This document shows, piece after piece, positions 1 through 7,356 of a stretch of DNA of 39,840 bases; the stretch's first letter is position 1, and each line of letters begins with the position of its first letter. The translations under genes and the position numbers were made by a program. The stretch is from Defluviitaleaceae bacterium (GTDB taxonomy: Bacteria > Bacillota > Clostridia > Lachnospirales > WRBF01): the NCBI GenBank assembly GCA_009784685.1, contig WRBF01000013.1:1-39840 (forward strand), read 5' to 3'. The notes under the pieces were generated by a model. It was not told where the DNA came from. It searched no databases and saw only the letters and a list, made by a program, of their open reading frames with translations.

Positions 1-218
1 AAATTTCAACACCATATTTATCATTATTAACGCAAATGGCACTTGAGCGTTGTAGCAGCAATGAACATGGCTCACAGTCCACAGCATGAAGATTGCGGGT
101 CAAGCCCGCAATGACGGGCTTTTAAGCGTGTTCGCTCAAATTAGATTCACGTGCGAAGCTAGTATATATCTATATTCTAGACAATTTTTGCTTTAAAATT
201 CGTATTTACAAAACTCGT
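1..218. other. Intergenic region with GC-rich hairpin element
   Basis: No convincing gene is visible here. The notable structure is at 92-120, where two overlapping hairpins share bases. One has the arms ATTGCGGG (92-99) and CCCGCAAT (105-112). The alternative has AGCCCG (103-108) pairing with CGGGCT (115-120), followed by TTTT, which is terminator-like on the plus strand. The element is much richer in GC than its surroundings and may be a copy of a dispersed palindromic repeat. That is an inference from a single copy. Confidence 0.5.
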
Positions 219-309
219 GAAAAAACAGAGGCTTATTAATCCGCAAAAAGAGCTCCTCATCTTCCTTGTCTCCCTTGCGAATTAATAATACAAACGCCTC
301 TGCTTTTTT
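219..309 (-). terminator. Long interrupted terminator hairpin downstream of glyA
   Basis: CAGAGGC (226-232) pairs with GCCTCTG (296-302), and TTATTAATCCGCAA (233-246) pairs with TTGCGAATTAATAA (275-288) with one mismatch. A 7-nt bulge separates the arms on one side, and the apical loop is 28 nt (247-274). On the minus strand the stem is followed by a T run (complement of 219-225), as expected for intrinsic termination of glyA. A T run at 304-309 could also serve plus-strand transcripts. Confidence 0.7.
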
Positions 310-323
310 ATGATGAATTCTAT

Positions 324-1562
324 TTATTTATACATCGGGTACTTAGCAAGCAAAGTTTTAACTCTTTTCGCCGCTTCTTCTTTTTTGTTTTCAAAATCTT
401 TGATAACGATAGTAATAATTTCAGCAATCTCTTCCATGTCTGCCGTGTTAAGCCCTCTGGTAGTCATAGCAGGAGAACCAAGTCTTATGCCGCTTGTGAC
501 AAATGGGCTTTTTGGATCAAACGGAACAGAGTTTTTATTACAAGTTATGCCTATTTCGTCAAGCTGATGTTCTGCAAGCTTACCTGTTATATCCATATTT
601 TGAAGATCAACAAGCATTAAATGGTTATCAGTTCCACCAGAAACAAGATTGAATCCGTTTTTAACCAGCCTATTAGCCAACGCATTTGCATTTTCTAAAA
701 CTTTCTTTTGGTATTCTTTGAATTCCGGGGCAAGTGCCTCTTTAAATGCTACTGCTTTTGCAGCTATAACATGCATTAAAGGTCCGCCTTGTTGACCAGG
801 GAATACTGCGCTGTCAATTATCTTTGCATGCTCAGCTTTGCATAAAATAACACCGCCTCTTGGTCCTCTAAGAGTTTTATGAGTAGTTGAAGTAACAACA
901 TCCGCATGAGGAATAGGATCATTATGTAGCCCAACAGCGACAAGACCTGCTATATGTGCCATGTCAACAAACAAAATGGCTCCGACTTCTTTTGCAACTT
1001 TACCAAATCTCTCAAAGTCGATACTTCTTGTATATGCACTTCCGCCGGCTACAATCATTTTGGGTTTATGCTCTTTTGCTAATGATTCAAGCTCATTATA
1101 GTCAATTTGACCTGTTTCTTTTGAAACGCCATAAGGTATGATATTGAAATATTTACCGGACATGTTAACAGGGCTTCCGTGGGTTAAATGCCCGCCATGG
1201 GCAAGATTCATACCAAGGATTGTGTCACCCGGTTTTAAAAACGCAAAATATACTGCCATATTAGCCTGTGCACCTGAGTGAGGCTGAACATTTGCATGTT
1301 CTGCGCAAAATAATTGCTTAACACGATCTCTCGCTAAATCTTCTAACTTGTCAACCTCTTCGCATCCGCCATAATAGCGTTTGCCCGGATACCCTTCCGC
1401 ATATTTGTTTGTTGCCCATGAACCCATTGCCGCCATTACAGCTTCTGATACAAAATTCTCGGAAGCAATAAGCTCAATTTTTTCCTGCTGTCTTTTAAGC
1501 TCACCCTCTAATGCCGACGCTACTTCAGGGTCGGCTTTTCTTACTACGTTAATATCGTACAT
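324..1562 (-). CDS. glyA: Serine hydroxymethyltransferase
   Basis: This is the cytoplasmic PLP enzyme that interconverts serine plus tetrahydrofolate with glycine plus 5,10-methylene-tetrahydrofolate, the main source of one-carbon units. The protein is 412 aa, the usual bacterial length. It opens with the family's N-terminal segment, including LIASENF at about 31-37. The PLP-binding lysine is in [12 protein letters not shown] (Lys229), and the HSGAQAN segment (about 95-101) is typical. The ATG at 1562 is preceded by GGAGGT at good spacing. It starts 22 nt after the stop of the D,D-carboxypeptidase gene and is probably the last gene of that operon, ended by the hairpin at 219-309. The assignment is secure. 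Confidence 0.97.
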   Translation of the reverse strand: MYDINVVRKADPEVASALEGELKRQQEKIELIASENFVSEAVMAAMGSWATNKYAEGYPGKRYYGGCEEVDKLEDLARDRVKQLFCAEHANVQPHSGAQANMAVYFAFLKPGDTILGMNLAHGGHLTHGSPVNMSGKYFNIIPYGVSKETGQIDYNELESLAKEHKPKMIVAGGSAYTRSIDFERFGKVAKEVGAILFVDMAHIAGLVAVGLHNDPIPHADVVTSTTHKTLRGPRGGVILCKAEHAKIIDSAVFPGQQGGPLMHVIAAKAVAFKEALAPEFKEYQKKVLENANALANRLVKNGFNLVSGGTDNHLMLVDLQNMDITGKLAEHQLDEIGITCNKNSVPFDPKSPFVTSGIRLGSPAMTTRGLNTADMEEIAEIITIVIKDFENKKEEAAKRVKTLLAKYPMYK

Positions 1563-1584
1563 ACTGCACCTCCATTAATGCACA

Positions 1585-2982
1585 TTAATATCTACGGGAT
1601 CTTATACTATAACCGCGTGAGCGTCTGCGTCCCGTGATTAAAAGAACTATAAAAAATATTAGCAAGATGATTATAACAAACCCTATCCAATATATCAAAC
1701 CGGAAAGTGAAAATAATCTTTCTCTAAATTCACCCAATCTATAAGCTCTGTCTGTTTGAGGAGTCCTCCCATATATTTCATACGCTGCAAAAATAGTATC
1801 TTCATAAATTACATTACCGTCGATAGTGTAAACAATCCTGCCTAAAGGCTGTCCTTCTTCTATTGGAGCCATAAGTCTTACAGACCGCCTAACGCCCTCC
1901 TCTTGAGGTGAAATCAAATCATTATCGAAAATAATCTCATATCTCAGCCGCCCGACTTCGGCTCTGCTTAAGAATTCAGTATGCCTTAGGTTCGATACGA
2001 TGTCAAGCAGATTATCATAACCTAGTCTAACACCGTCAACTTCAACTTGTCCAAGAATTACCTCTGCTTCTTGAACAAGTTCAAATCCAAAAAAGTTAAA
2101 TCCGAACTCAAAAAGCCTAGTGCTGTCGTTCCACCTGCCCGGCATTGGCGAATAGAACACAGCCGCAATTAAATTTATATTATCCCTTGATGCGGATGTC
2201 GCAAGGGTGTCTGACGCTTGATCAGTGAATCCTGTTTTAAACCCGGTTGCATATGGGTAGTAAAAAGGACTGCCTTCAACTATAAGCAAGTTACGTGAAG
2301 TCCAATCATAGTTCTGTGTAATTGCTCCGGGGGCAGCACGATTATCCGCACCATTACCAACAAATGTTGACTCGGCAGCTATTTGCCTAATCAATGGGTT
2401 TTGCAAAGCTGCTCGTATTATAAGTGCCATATCATATGCTGTCGTAAAGTGATTATCATCATGAAACCCATGCGGGTTAGTGAAATTTGTATTAAGCGCA
2501 CCGATGCTTCTTGCCCGTTCGTTCATCATGTCCATAAACTCATCCATCGCATCACTATAATTTATATTGTTAACACCGCTTGTTCGCCTTACAACATTTA
2601 CAGCAACAGAAATACTCGTTTCGTTGCCTGAGCTGATTATAAGAGCCCTTATCATGTTTTCAACGGTAATTGTCTCACCTACTTGATGCCGTGCAACGCT
2701 AGACCCGGGAGGAACAAGCAGTATCTCTCGCCCCAAAACAATAAGCTCGTCCGGATCAAGAAAGTCAAGCGCAAGATAAGCCGTTAAAACTTTAGTTGTA
2801 CTGGCAGGATAAATTCTTTCATGTGCATTTTTTTCATAAAGAATCCGTCCGCTTCTTTCTTCAATCAAGATAGCAGATCTGGCAGTTAAGCCTAGATAGG
2901 CTTCATTTGCAAAAGCCGTATTTGGAAATGCCCCAATTAATATCGTAATTAAAATTAATAGGATGATTTTTTTTTGTTTCAT
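1585..2982 (-). CDS. D-alanyl-D-alanine carboxypeptidase (PBP5/6 type, peptidase S11)
   Basis: This 465-aa exported penicillin-binding protein should trim the terminal D-Ala of peptidoglycan pentapeptides at the outer face of the membrane. The N-terminus is a signal peptide ending at about AFA (23-25). The three active-site motifs are present: STTK (Ser61, Lys64), SGN (118-120) and KTG (249-251). A C-terminal beta domain is followed by a hydrophobic segment at about 430-450 and a basic RRRSRG-type tail. The anchor is therefore a true transmembrane helix, not the amphipathic helix of classical PBP5. The ATG at 2982 has a GAGGT ribosome site. It lies between a 107-aa unknown gene and glyA on the same strand. 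Which dac paralogue it is (dacA, dacB or dacF) cannot be settled here; DacB and DacF paralogues act in sporulation. Confidence 0.93.
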   Translation of the reverse strand: MKQKKIILLILITILIGAFPNTAFANEAYLGLTARSAILIEERSGRILYEKNAHERIYPASTTKVLTAYLALDFLDPDELIVLGREILLVPPGSSVARHQVGETITVENMIRALIISSGNETSISVAVNVVRRTSGVNNINYSDAMDEFMDMMNERARSIGALNTNFTNPHGFHDDNHFTTAYDMALIIRAALQNPLIRQIAAESTFVGNGADNRAAPGAITQNYDWTSRNLLIVEGSPFYYPYATGFKTGFTDQASDTLATSASRDNINLIAAVFYSPMPGRWNDSTRLFEFGFNFFGFELVQEAEVILGQVEVDGVRLGYDNLLDIVSNLRHTEFLSRAEVGRLRYEIIFDNDLISPQEEGVRRSVRLMAPIEEGQPLGRIVYTIDGNVIYEDTIFAAYEIYGRTPQTDRAYRLGEFRERLFSLSGLIYWIGFVIIILLIFFIVLLITGRRRSRGYSIRSRRY

Positions 2983-3025
2983 TTATATACCTCGTTTGTT
3001 AATATTTCATCATATGTTAAATTGA

Positions 3026-3349
3026 TTACACACTTAAGACACCTATTACATCAATTAAGTAGTCTAAACATGCTTTTATTCTTTGATAAGGTTCAAAATT
3101 TTTGCTAGACCGAATTGAAATCACCATCCGCAAATAACTTAAATATATGTTTGTATCGTATCCTTTTGTCGCTAACTCCACAATTTTTTCCGAATAATTA
3201 ATCCAATCATCTGCTGTTACATCCGACAGATTTTGATCTCTTAAAAAATCTGCACCATTTTTAACTAAATCTAAAAGCTGTCTTGTTGTAAACTGTTTAT
3301 TATCATCTGAATAAGAAGCATTGCTGTAAGCTCGACCCAACCAACTCAT
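3026..3349 (-). CDS. Hypothetical protein, 107 aa, soluble
   Basis: I do not recognise this protein. It has no signal peptide or membrane segment. It looks mainly alpha-helical, with an N-terminal stretch rich in Ser, Asn and Asp and a C-terminal hydrophobic helix (about 92-105). The gene overlaps the upstream 2-TM gene by 4 nt (ATGA, 3346-3349), so translation is probably coupled and the two products may work together. The D,D-carboxypeptidase gene starts 43 nt downstream, which puts it in an envelope-related operon. That placement is the only hint about its role. Confidence 0.65.
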   Translation of the reverse strand: MSWLGRAYSNASYSDDNKQFTTRQLLDLVKNGADFLRDQNLSDVTADDWINYSEKIVELATKGYDTNIYLSYLRMVISIRSSKNFEPYQRIKACLDYLIDVIGVLSV

Positions 3350-3738
3350 TTTTTAGCACCCCTTTCTGCATTACCAATTTTTGTATCTATTTCGTTAATA
3401 TCTGCTTCTTTTGAATCCGGCAGCTTAATATTCTTCGCCTTAGCTTCGTTAGCCTTATTTTCCCAATAATCACTTCCCGTATCTAAACCTGTTTTTCCTT
3501 TTTCAGATTCAATGCGAATAAAGGGCAACGAAACAATGATTATCCACACTACAAACAGCAGGTTATTTCTGTCAAAATTATCAAAAGGAGTGAAATCAAT
3601 CGCCAAGCCCCAATTAAATAGGATGTAAATTGTAAGCATAAATACAATTACAAAGTACCAAATCAGTCGCCATCGACTTAAAATATTATGTTTGTTTTTA
3701 TCTGTATCCAACGCAACTCTTTTTCTTTGATTAAACAT
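3346..3738 (-). CDS. Hypothetical two-TM membrane protein, 130 aa
   Basis: I do not recognise this protein. A basic N-terminus is followed by two membrane helices at about 24-44 and 58-75 and a charged, Lys/Glu-rich cytoplasmic-looking tail (about 78-130). I chose the ATG at 3738 because GGGGGA sits a few bases upstream. A TTG at 3750 would add four residues but would overlap that ribosome site. It is the first gene after the promoter at 3770-3799. It overlaps the next gene by 4 nt, followed by the D,D-carboxypeptidase and glyA. A link to cell-envelope work is inferred from context only. Confidence 0.65.
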   Translation of the reverse strand: MFNQRKRVALDTDKNKHNILSRWRLIWYFVIVFMLTIYILFNWGLAIDFTPFDNFDRNNLLFVVWIIIVSLPFIRIESEKGKTGLDTGSDYWENKANEAKAKNIKLPDSKEADINEIDTKIGNAERGAKK

Positions 3739-3769
3739 AACATCCCCCAATTAAAGTTAAACTCTGGCT

Positions 3770-3799
3770 ATTGTATGCCAAAATTACATGAATAGTCAA
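3770..3799 (-). promoter_or_regulatory. Sigma-A-type promoter for the 2-TM/107-aa/dac/glyA operon
   Basis: Read on the minus strand, TTGACT (3799-3794), an 18-nt spacer and TACAAT (3775-3770) form a good vegetative promoter. It would start transcription about 25 nt upstream of the ATG at 3738. Confidence 0.6.
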
Positions 3800-3806
3800 T
3801 CCTAAC

Positions 3807-3821
3807 ATTCAATAATTGAAT
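3807..3821. promoter_or_regulatory. 15-nt perfect palindrome upstream of the -35 box
   Basis: ATTCAATAATTGAAT is perfectly symmetric about its central base. It lies 7 bases upstream of the -35 box of the operon promoter, a usual place for an activator site or part of a repressor site. It is AT-rich, so chance is possible. Confidence 0.3.
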
Positions 3822-3873
3822 CATTAAAAATTTCTTGATAACAATCCTGTGTTTTCATTGATTTATCCCCTTA

Positions 3874-4614
3874 TTACCTAAACTCTTCCAAATAAACATC
3901 TGCTGATCTCGTCATTTCAATTGAAAAATCAGATTCATATTTTCTTAGACAAAACGCTTTAATTTTCTCTTCAAAATCTCCACCGGGCTTGCCTGATGCT
4001 TTTTCTCTGTCTTCGTACATATTTATATGCTCTTCCAGGGGGAGAGTTTTGTATTTATTTTCAAAAACAACATATTTTTTATCAAACCGCTTAGGCTTTT
4101 CTCGTTTAGCTGCCGATTCCGTTGGATATCCGAAGACAAGCATTGCCGCAGGAACAACATGTTTTGGGAGGTCAAACATCTCCCTGTGTATTTCACATTG
4201 TTCAAGTATATCACCTATGTAGCATGAACCAATCCCGAGGGATTCTGCCGCAACAACAGAGTTTTGAGCTGCTATACATGCATCCGCAATCGCAAGAAAC
4301 AAGTCCCCTGTTCCGGGTTTTCTTGGTTCAAGTCCTGCTGCTTTATAAGTATCGCACCATCTTGCATGATCTGCGAAAAATATTAAAACAAGCGGTGCTT
4401 TCGCAATAAATGGCTGATTGTCGCATGTTACCGCAAGCTTGTCCTTGATAGCTTGATCTGTAACATCAATAATAGTGTAAAGCATTTGATTACCGGCTGT
4501 TGGAGCTTCCATAGCAGCACGAATTATCGCCTCTTTTGCTTCTTTAGGTATTTCTTTGTCAATAAACGCACGAACCGATTTACGATCATATAAAGATTTA
4601 ATTATATCGTTCAA
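3874..4614 (-). CDS. Nitroreductase-family FMN oxidoreductase
   Basis: This is a 246-aa NAD(P)H- and FMN-dependent reductase of the nitroreductase fold. The FMN-phosphate motif RKSVRAF is at about 12-18, APTAGNQ at about 37-43, and the GIGSCYIG loop in the middle. The C-terminal extension (about 180-246) recalls the longer NfsA/Frp-like branch. The physiological substrate cannot be told from sequence. The start is TTG at 4614, supported by GGAGG 8 nt upstream; the next Met is at residue 35, inside the conserved fold. It begins 30 nt after the asparaginase gene on the same strand, so the two are probably co-transcribed. Confidence 0.85.
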   Translation of the reverse strand: MNDIIKSLYDRKSVRAFIDKEIPKEAKEAIIRAAMEAPTAGNQMLYTIIDVTDQAIKDKLAVTCDNQPFIAKAPLVLIFFADHARWCDTYKAAGLEPRKPGTGDLFLAIADACIAAQNSVVAAESLGIGSCYIGDILEQCEIHREMFDLPKHVVPAAMLVFGYPTESAAKREKPKRFDKKYVVFENKYKTLPLEEHINMYEDREKASGKPGGDFEEKIKAFCLRKYESDFSIEMTRSADVYLEEFR

Positions 4615-4644
4615 TCTTAACGCCTCCTCATATCAACTTGCGGT

Positions 4645-5637
4645 TTAATACTCATAAAAAAAGTTCTGAATTTCACCCAAGTCTTTAGTTTTTAAAAGTG
4701 CAAGCATAACAAGTATCCGGGCTTTTTGCGGGCTCAAGTCATCCCCTGCTATAGTTCCGTATTCATCATCATTAATATCACCGTTGCGCACAACTGCGCC
4801 GGATGCAACTCGGGTTGACCGCACAATAACCGGTTTTCCGGAGAGAGACTTTACATATTCAGATAAATTTTTATTAAAGTTTCCTCCTCCGAACCCCGCA
4901 ATAACAACAGCATCCACGCCTAGCTCAGCAACCGCCCTTACCATACATTCTTTACTTCCGGCAAATTGATAAGCAATTTCAACCGTAGGCAAAACATCAA
5001 CATCATCAATCGAAAAAACGCTTTCAACCGTATGTTTTTTTGTTGTGTTATAGTTATAACGCACAATACCGGAAACAATAGTACCTATACAGCCAAAGCC
5101 ACGCCCTTGAAACGTATTTGTTTGATGAGTGGAAGTTTTTGTTCCTTCTCTGGCTGAAATTATCGTGTTACCAAAACAAATTAACACACCTTTACAATGC
5201 GACATAGGCTCTGCCGCAACTAAGATAGCATCAAAAAGATTAAGCGGTCCATCTGCACTAAGTGCCGTCGCAGGGCGCATTGCACCTACAAGAACAACGG
5301 GTTTTGAACTCTTAATTGTAAGGTTCAAAAAATACGCTGTTTCTTCAAGTGTGTCTGTACCGTGTGTTATAACAATTCCATCTATCTCATTGCTTTTTAA
5401 CAACTCATTAATATGCTTCGCTAAATCAAGCCATATCGCCTCTGTCATATGCTCGCTGCCTATTTGGCAAAACTGTTCCGCTGTAATATTAGCCACGTTG
5501 GAAGCCTCTGGAATTTCGCTTAAAAGATCTAATATCGATACCTGACCTGATTTATACCCAACAGTCTTAACTTTACTATCCGCAACACCGGCTATCGTCC
5601 CGCCTGTACCGATGATTTTAATATTCGGCAGCTTCAT
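4645..5637 (-). CDS. L-asparaginase, type II-like but without signal peptide
   Basis: It hydrolyses L-asparagine to aspartate and ammonia. The 330-aa protein resembles E. coli AnsB over its whole length. The first catalytic Thr is in TGGTIAG (Thr11), the second motif is THGTDT (Thr94-Asp95), and VGAMRP follows. The C-terminus ends in the same kind of IQxFFxxY segment. Unlike AnsB it has no signal peptide, so it should be cytoplasmic. I chose the ATG at 5637, preceded by GAGGT at 5-6 nt. The TTG at 5649 would add four residues but lies inside that ribosome site. The nitroreductase gene follows after 30 nt. Confidence 0.92.
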   Translation of the reverse strand: MKLPNIKIIGTGGTIAGVADSKVKTVGYKSGQVSILDLLSEIPEASNVANITAEQFCQIGSEHMTEAIWLDLAKHINELLKSNEIDGIVITHGTDTLEETAYFLNLTIKSSKPVVLVGAMRPATALSADGPLNLFDAILVAAEPMSHCKGVLICFGNTIISAREGTKTSTHQTNTFQGRGFGCIGTIVSGIVRYNYNTTKKHTVESVFSIDDVDVLPTVEIAYQFAGSKECMVRAVAELGVDAVVIAGFGGGNFNKNLSEYVKSLSGKPVIVRSTRVASGAVVRNGDINDDEYGTIAGDDLSPQKARILVMLALLKTKDLGEIQNFFYEY

Positions 5638-5895
5638 TTTATACCTCAATTCGCAATTCTTAAAGGCACAATTATATTCTGAAGATATTTTAAATATATC
5701 CAGAAATTTCTAAATGTAATCCTTTCATGAACGCATTTTAACATTAACTAGCTACTTTTTCAATACAAACAATTACAATTATATTGCTTTTCATCATTTT
5801 CTTTTTGTCGCTCTTTTGAATTTTATAACAAGTATAACTGTCACATTTTAAGGTTAAATTATAAGGTAACGTAAAACAGCTTAGGACGTGAAAAA

Positions 5896-7176
5896 ATGGG
5901 CTTATTGAAGCTTTTAAATAAAAAAATATTAATATTATTGCTATTTATAGCAACACTTTCTTTCTCTTTATACATGTTTTCATTATTCACAGCTATTCCA
6001 AACAATATCAGGCTTATATATGGAAGCGAAAAAAGCCTTGATTTCCGCCTGCCCGCCAGAGCAGTTTTTGGACCTGAAACAGAAAACATTTTAAGCATTA
6101 ATGATAAACCGATAACTGATAATCCTATAGTCAGCCTGTCAGATGACGTAACTTTGTCTGCCCTTGGTTCAGGAAGCACTCAAATGACAGTAAACGCATT
6201 TGGAATCCCCCTTAGACGGGTGAGAATTGATGTATTGCCTGATATGGAGGTTATACCTGTCGGAAGAGCTGTGGGGGTAAGAATAAATTCAGATGGGTTA
6301 ATGGTTTTGGGCATAGGTCCTGTTACTGCTACAGACGGGACATCTAAAAACCCTTGCGAAGGTATTCTTAAACAGGGGGACTTGCTTATTTATGCAAACA
6401 GCCAAAGACTCAGTAACAAAGAACAGCTTATGCAAATTATTAAAAATAGCAAAGATTTTGTTAGTTTTAAAATCAAGCGAGATGGCATTATTTCAAATGT
6501 AAAAATACCTACAGTTAAAGATTCAAGCGGAATAAATAGAATTGGCGTTTGGGTAAGAGATAGTACGCAAGGTATAGGGACAATAACATACTATAACCCG
6601 GCAACCGGAAGATTTGCAGCCCTTGGTCATGGCGTACAGGACGTTGATACTAAAAAACTGTTAAATGTAAAAGGCGGCTTTTTAATGGATTCACAGATTA
6701 CATCTGTGCGAAAAGCACTTAAAGGCTCACCCGGAGAGCTTATTGGAGACATAAACACTAGCAAGATTTTCGGATATGTGAAGCATAATAGCAACTACGG
6801 AATATACGGTACATTAGAAATAGGCGCTATCCCCGGCTTTCCCAAAGAAAGATACCGAATAGGGCTTAAAGACAGCATACGTGAAGGCCCGGCAAAAATC
6901 CTTTCATGCGTTAATGGCAATGAAGTACGTGAATATGACGTATTTATCGAAACCATAAACAGAAATACCTCTGATGACACTAAAGGCATGATTGTTCGCA
7001 TAACCGACCCGGCTCTTTTAGCACGCACAAACGGGATAGTTCAAGGAATGAGTGGAAGCCCTATCATCCAAGACGGAAGGCTTATAGGTGCAATAACGCA
7101 TGTGTTTGTACAAGACCCAACGAAGGGCTATGGTATATTTATCGAAAATATGTTGGCAGAAGAGGCAAGACATTAG
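5896..7176 (+). CDS. spoIVB: SpoIVB serine peptidase (sporulation checkpoint protease)
   Basis: In sporulating Firmicutes, SpoIVB is made in the forespore and secreted into the intermembrane space. There it cleaves SpoIVFA to release activation of pro-sigma-K in the mother cell. This 426-aa protein has an N-terminal membrane anchor (about 10-32), a PDZ-like region (about 120-205) and an SpoIVB/S55 peptidase domain. Residues matching the known triad are His245 in ALGHGVQD, Asp371 in RITD and Ser386 in GMSGSP, with spacings close to those of the B. subtilis triad. The ATG at 5896 has an AGGA-like site upstream. It is strong evidence that the organism forms spores. The gene that usually follows, spo0A, is not here. 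Confidence 0.94.
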   Translation: MGLLKLLNKKILILLLFIATLSFSLYMFSLFTAIPNNIRLIYGSEKSLDFRLPARAVFGPETENILSINDKPITDNPIVSLSDDVTLSALGSGSTQMTVNAFGIPLRRVRIDVLPDMEVIPVGRAVGVRINSDGLMVLGIGPVTATDGTSKNPCEGILKQGDLLIYANSQRLSNKEQLMQIIKNSKDFVSFKIKRDGIISNVKIPTVKDSSGINRIGVWVRDSTQGIGTITYYNPATGRFAALGHGVQDVDTKKLLNVKGGFLMDSQITSVRKALKGSPGELIGDINTSKIFGYVKHNSNYGIYGTLEIGAIPGFPKERYRIGLKDSIREGPAKILSCVNGNEVREYDVFIETINRNTSDDTKGMIVRITDPALLARTNGIVQGMSGSPIIQDGRLIGAITHVFVQDPTKGYGIFIENMLAEEARH

Positions 7177-7208
7177 AATTTATGATAAAAAAAGGCAATT
7201 TTCTGGAT

Positions 7209-7235
7209 TAAATATATTGCAATGCTTGTCGATTT
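7209..7235 (+). promoter_or_regulatory. Possible sigma-28 (SigD) promoter for the chemoreceptor gene
   Basis: TAAA (7209-7212), a 15-nt spacer and GTCGATTT (7228-7235) resemble the motility promoter consensus TAAA-N15-GCCGATAA, with 5 of 6 bases matching in the core GCCGAT. It lies about 115 nt upstream of the chemoreceptor start. The function of that gene makes a motility sigma factor plausible. Confidence 0.45.
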
Positions 7236-7356
7236 GTGCTACGCTATATCATACTCAACACAAAGTGCTTCTTGAATATATAAGAAGACTTTATAATATT
7301 CACAAGAAAAAGCAGCAAAATTGCAAGTAAGAAAATATGCCAAAGGAGCAATGCGT

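Noticed and set aside
3346-3750. TTG at 3750 as start of the 2-TM protein
   Set aside because: It overlaps the GGGGGA ribosome site that serves ATG 3738.
5810-5895. Sigma-G/F promoter for spoIVB
   Set aside because: GTATA-like and AAATTA-like boxes can be found, but spacing and match are too weak in such AT-rich DNA.
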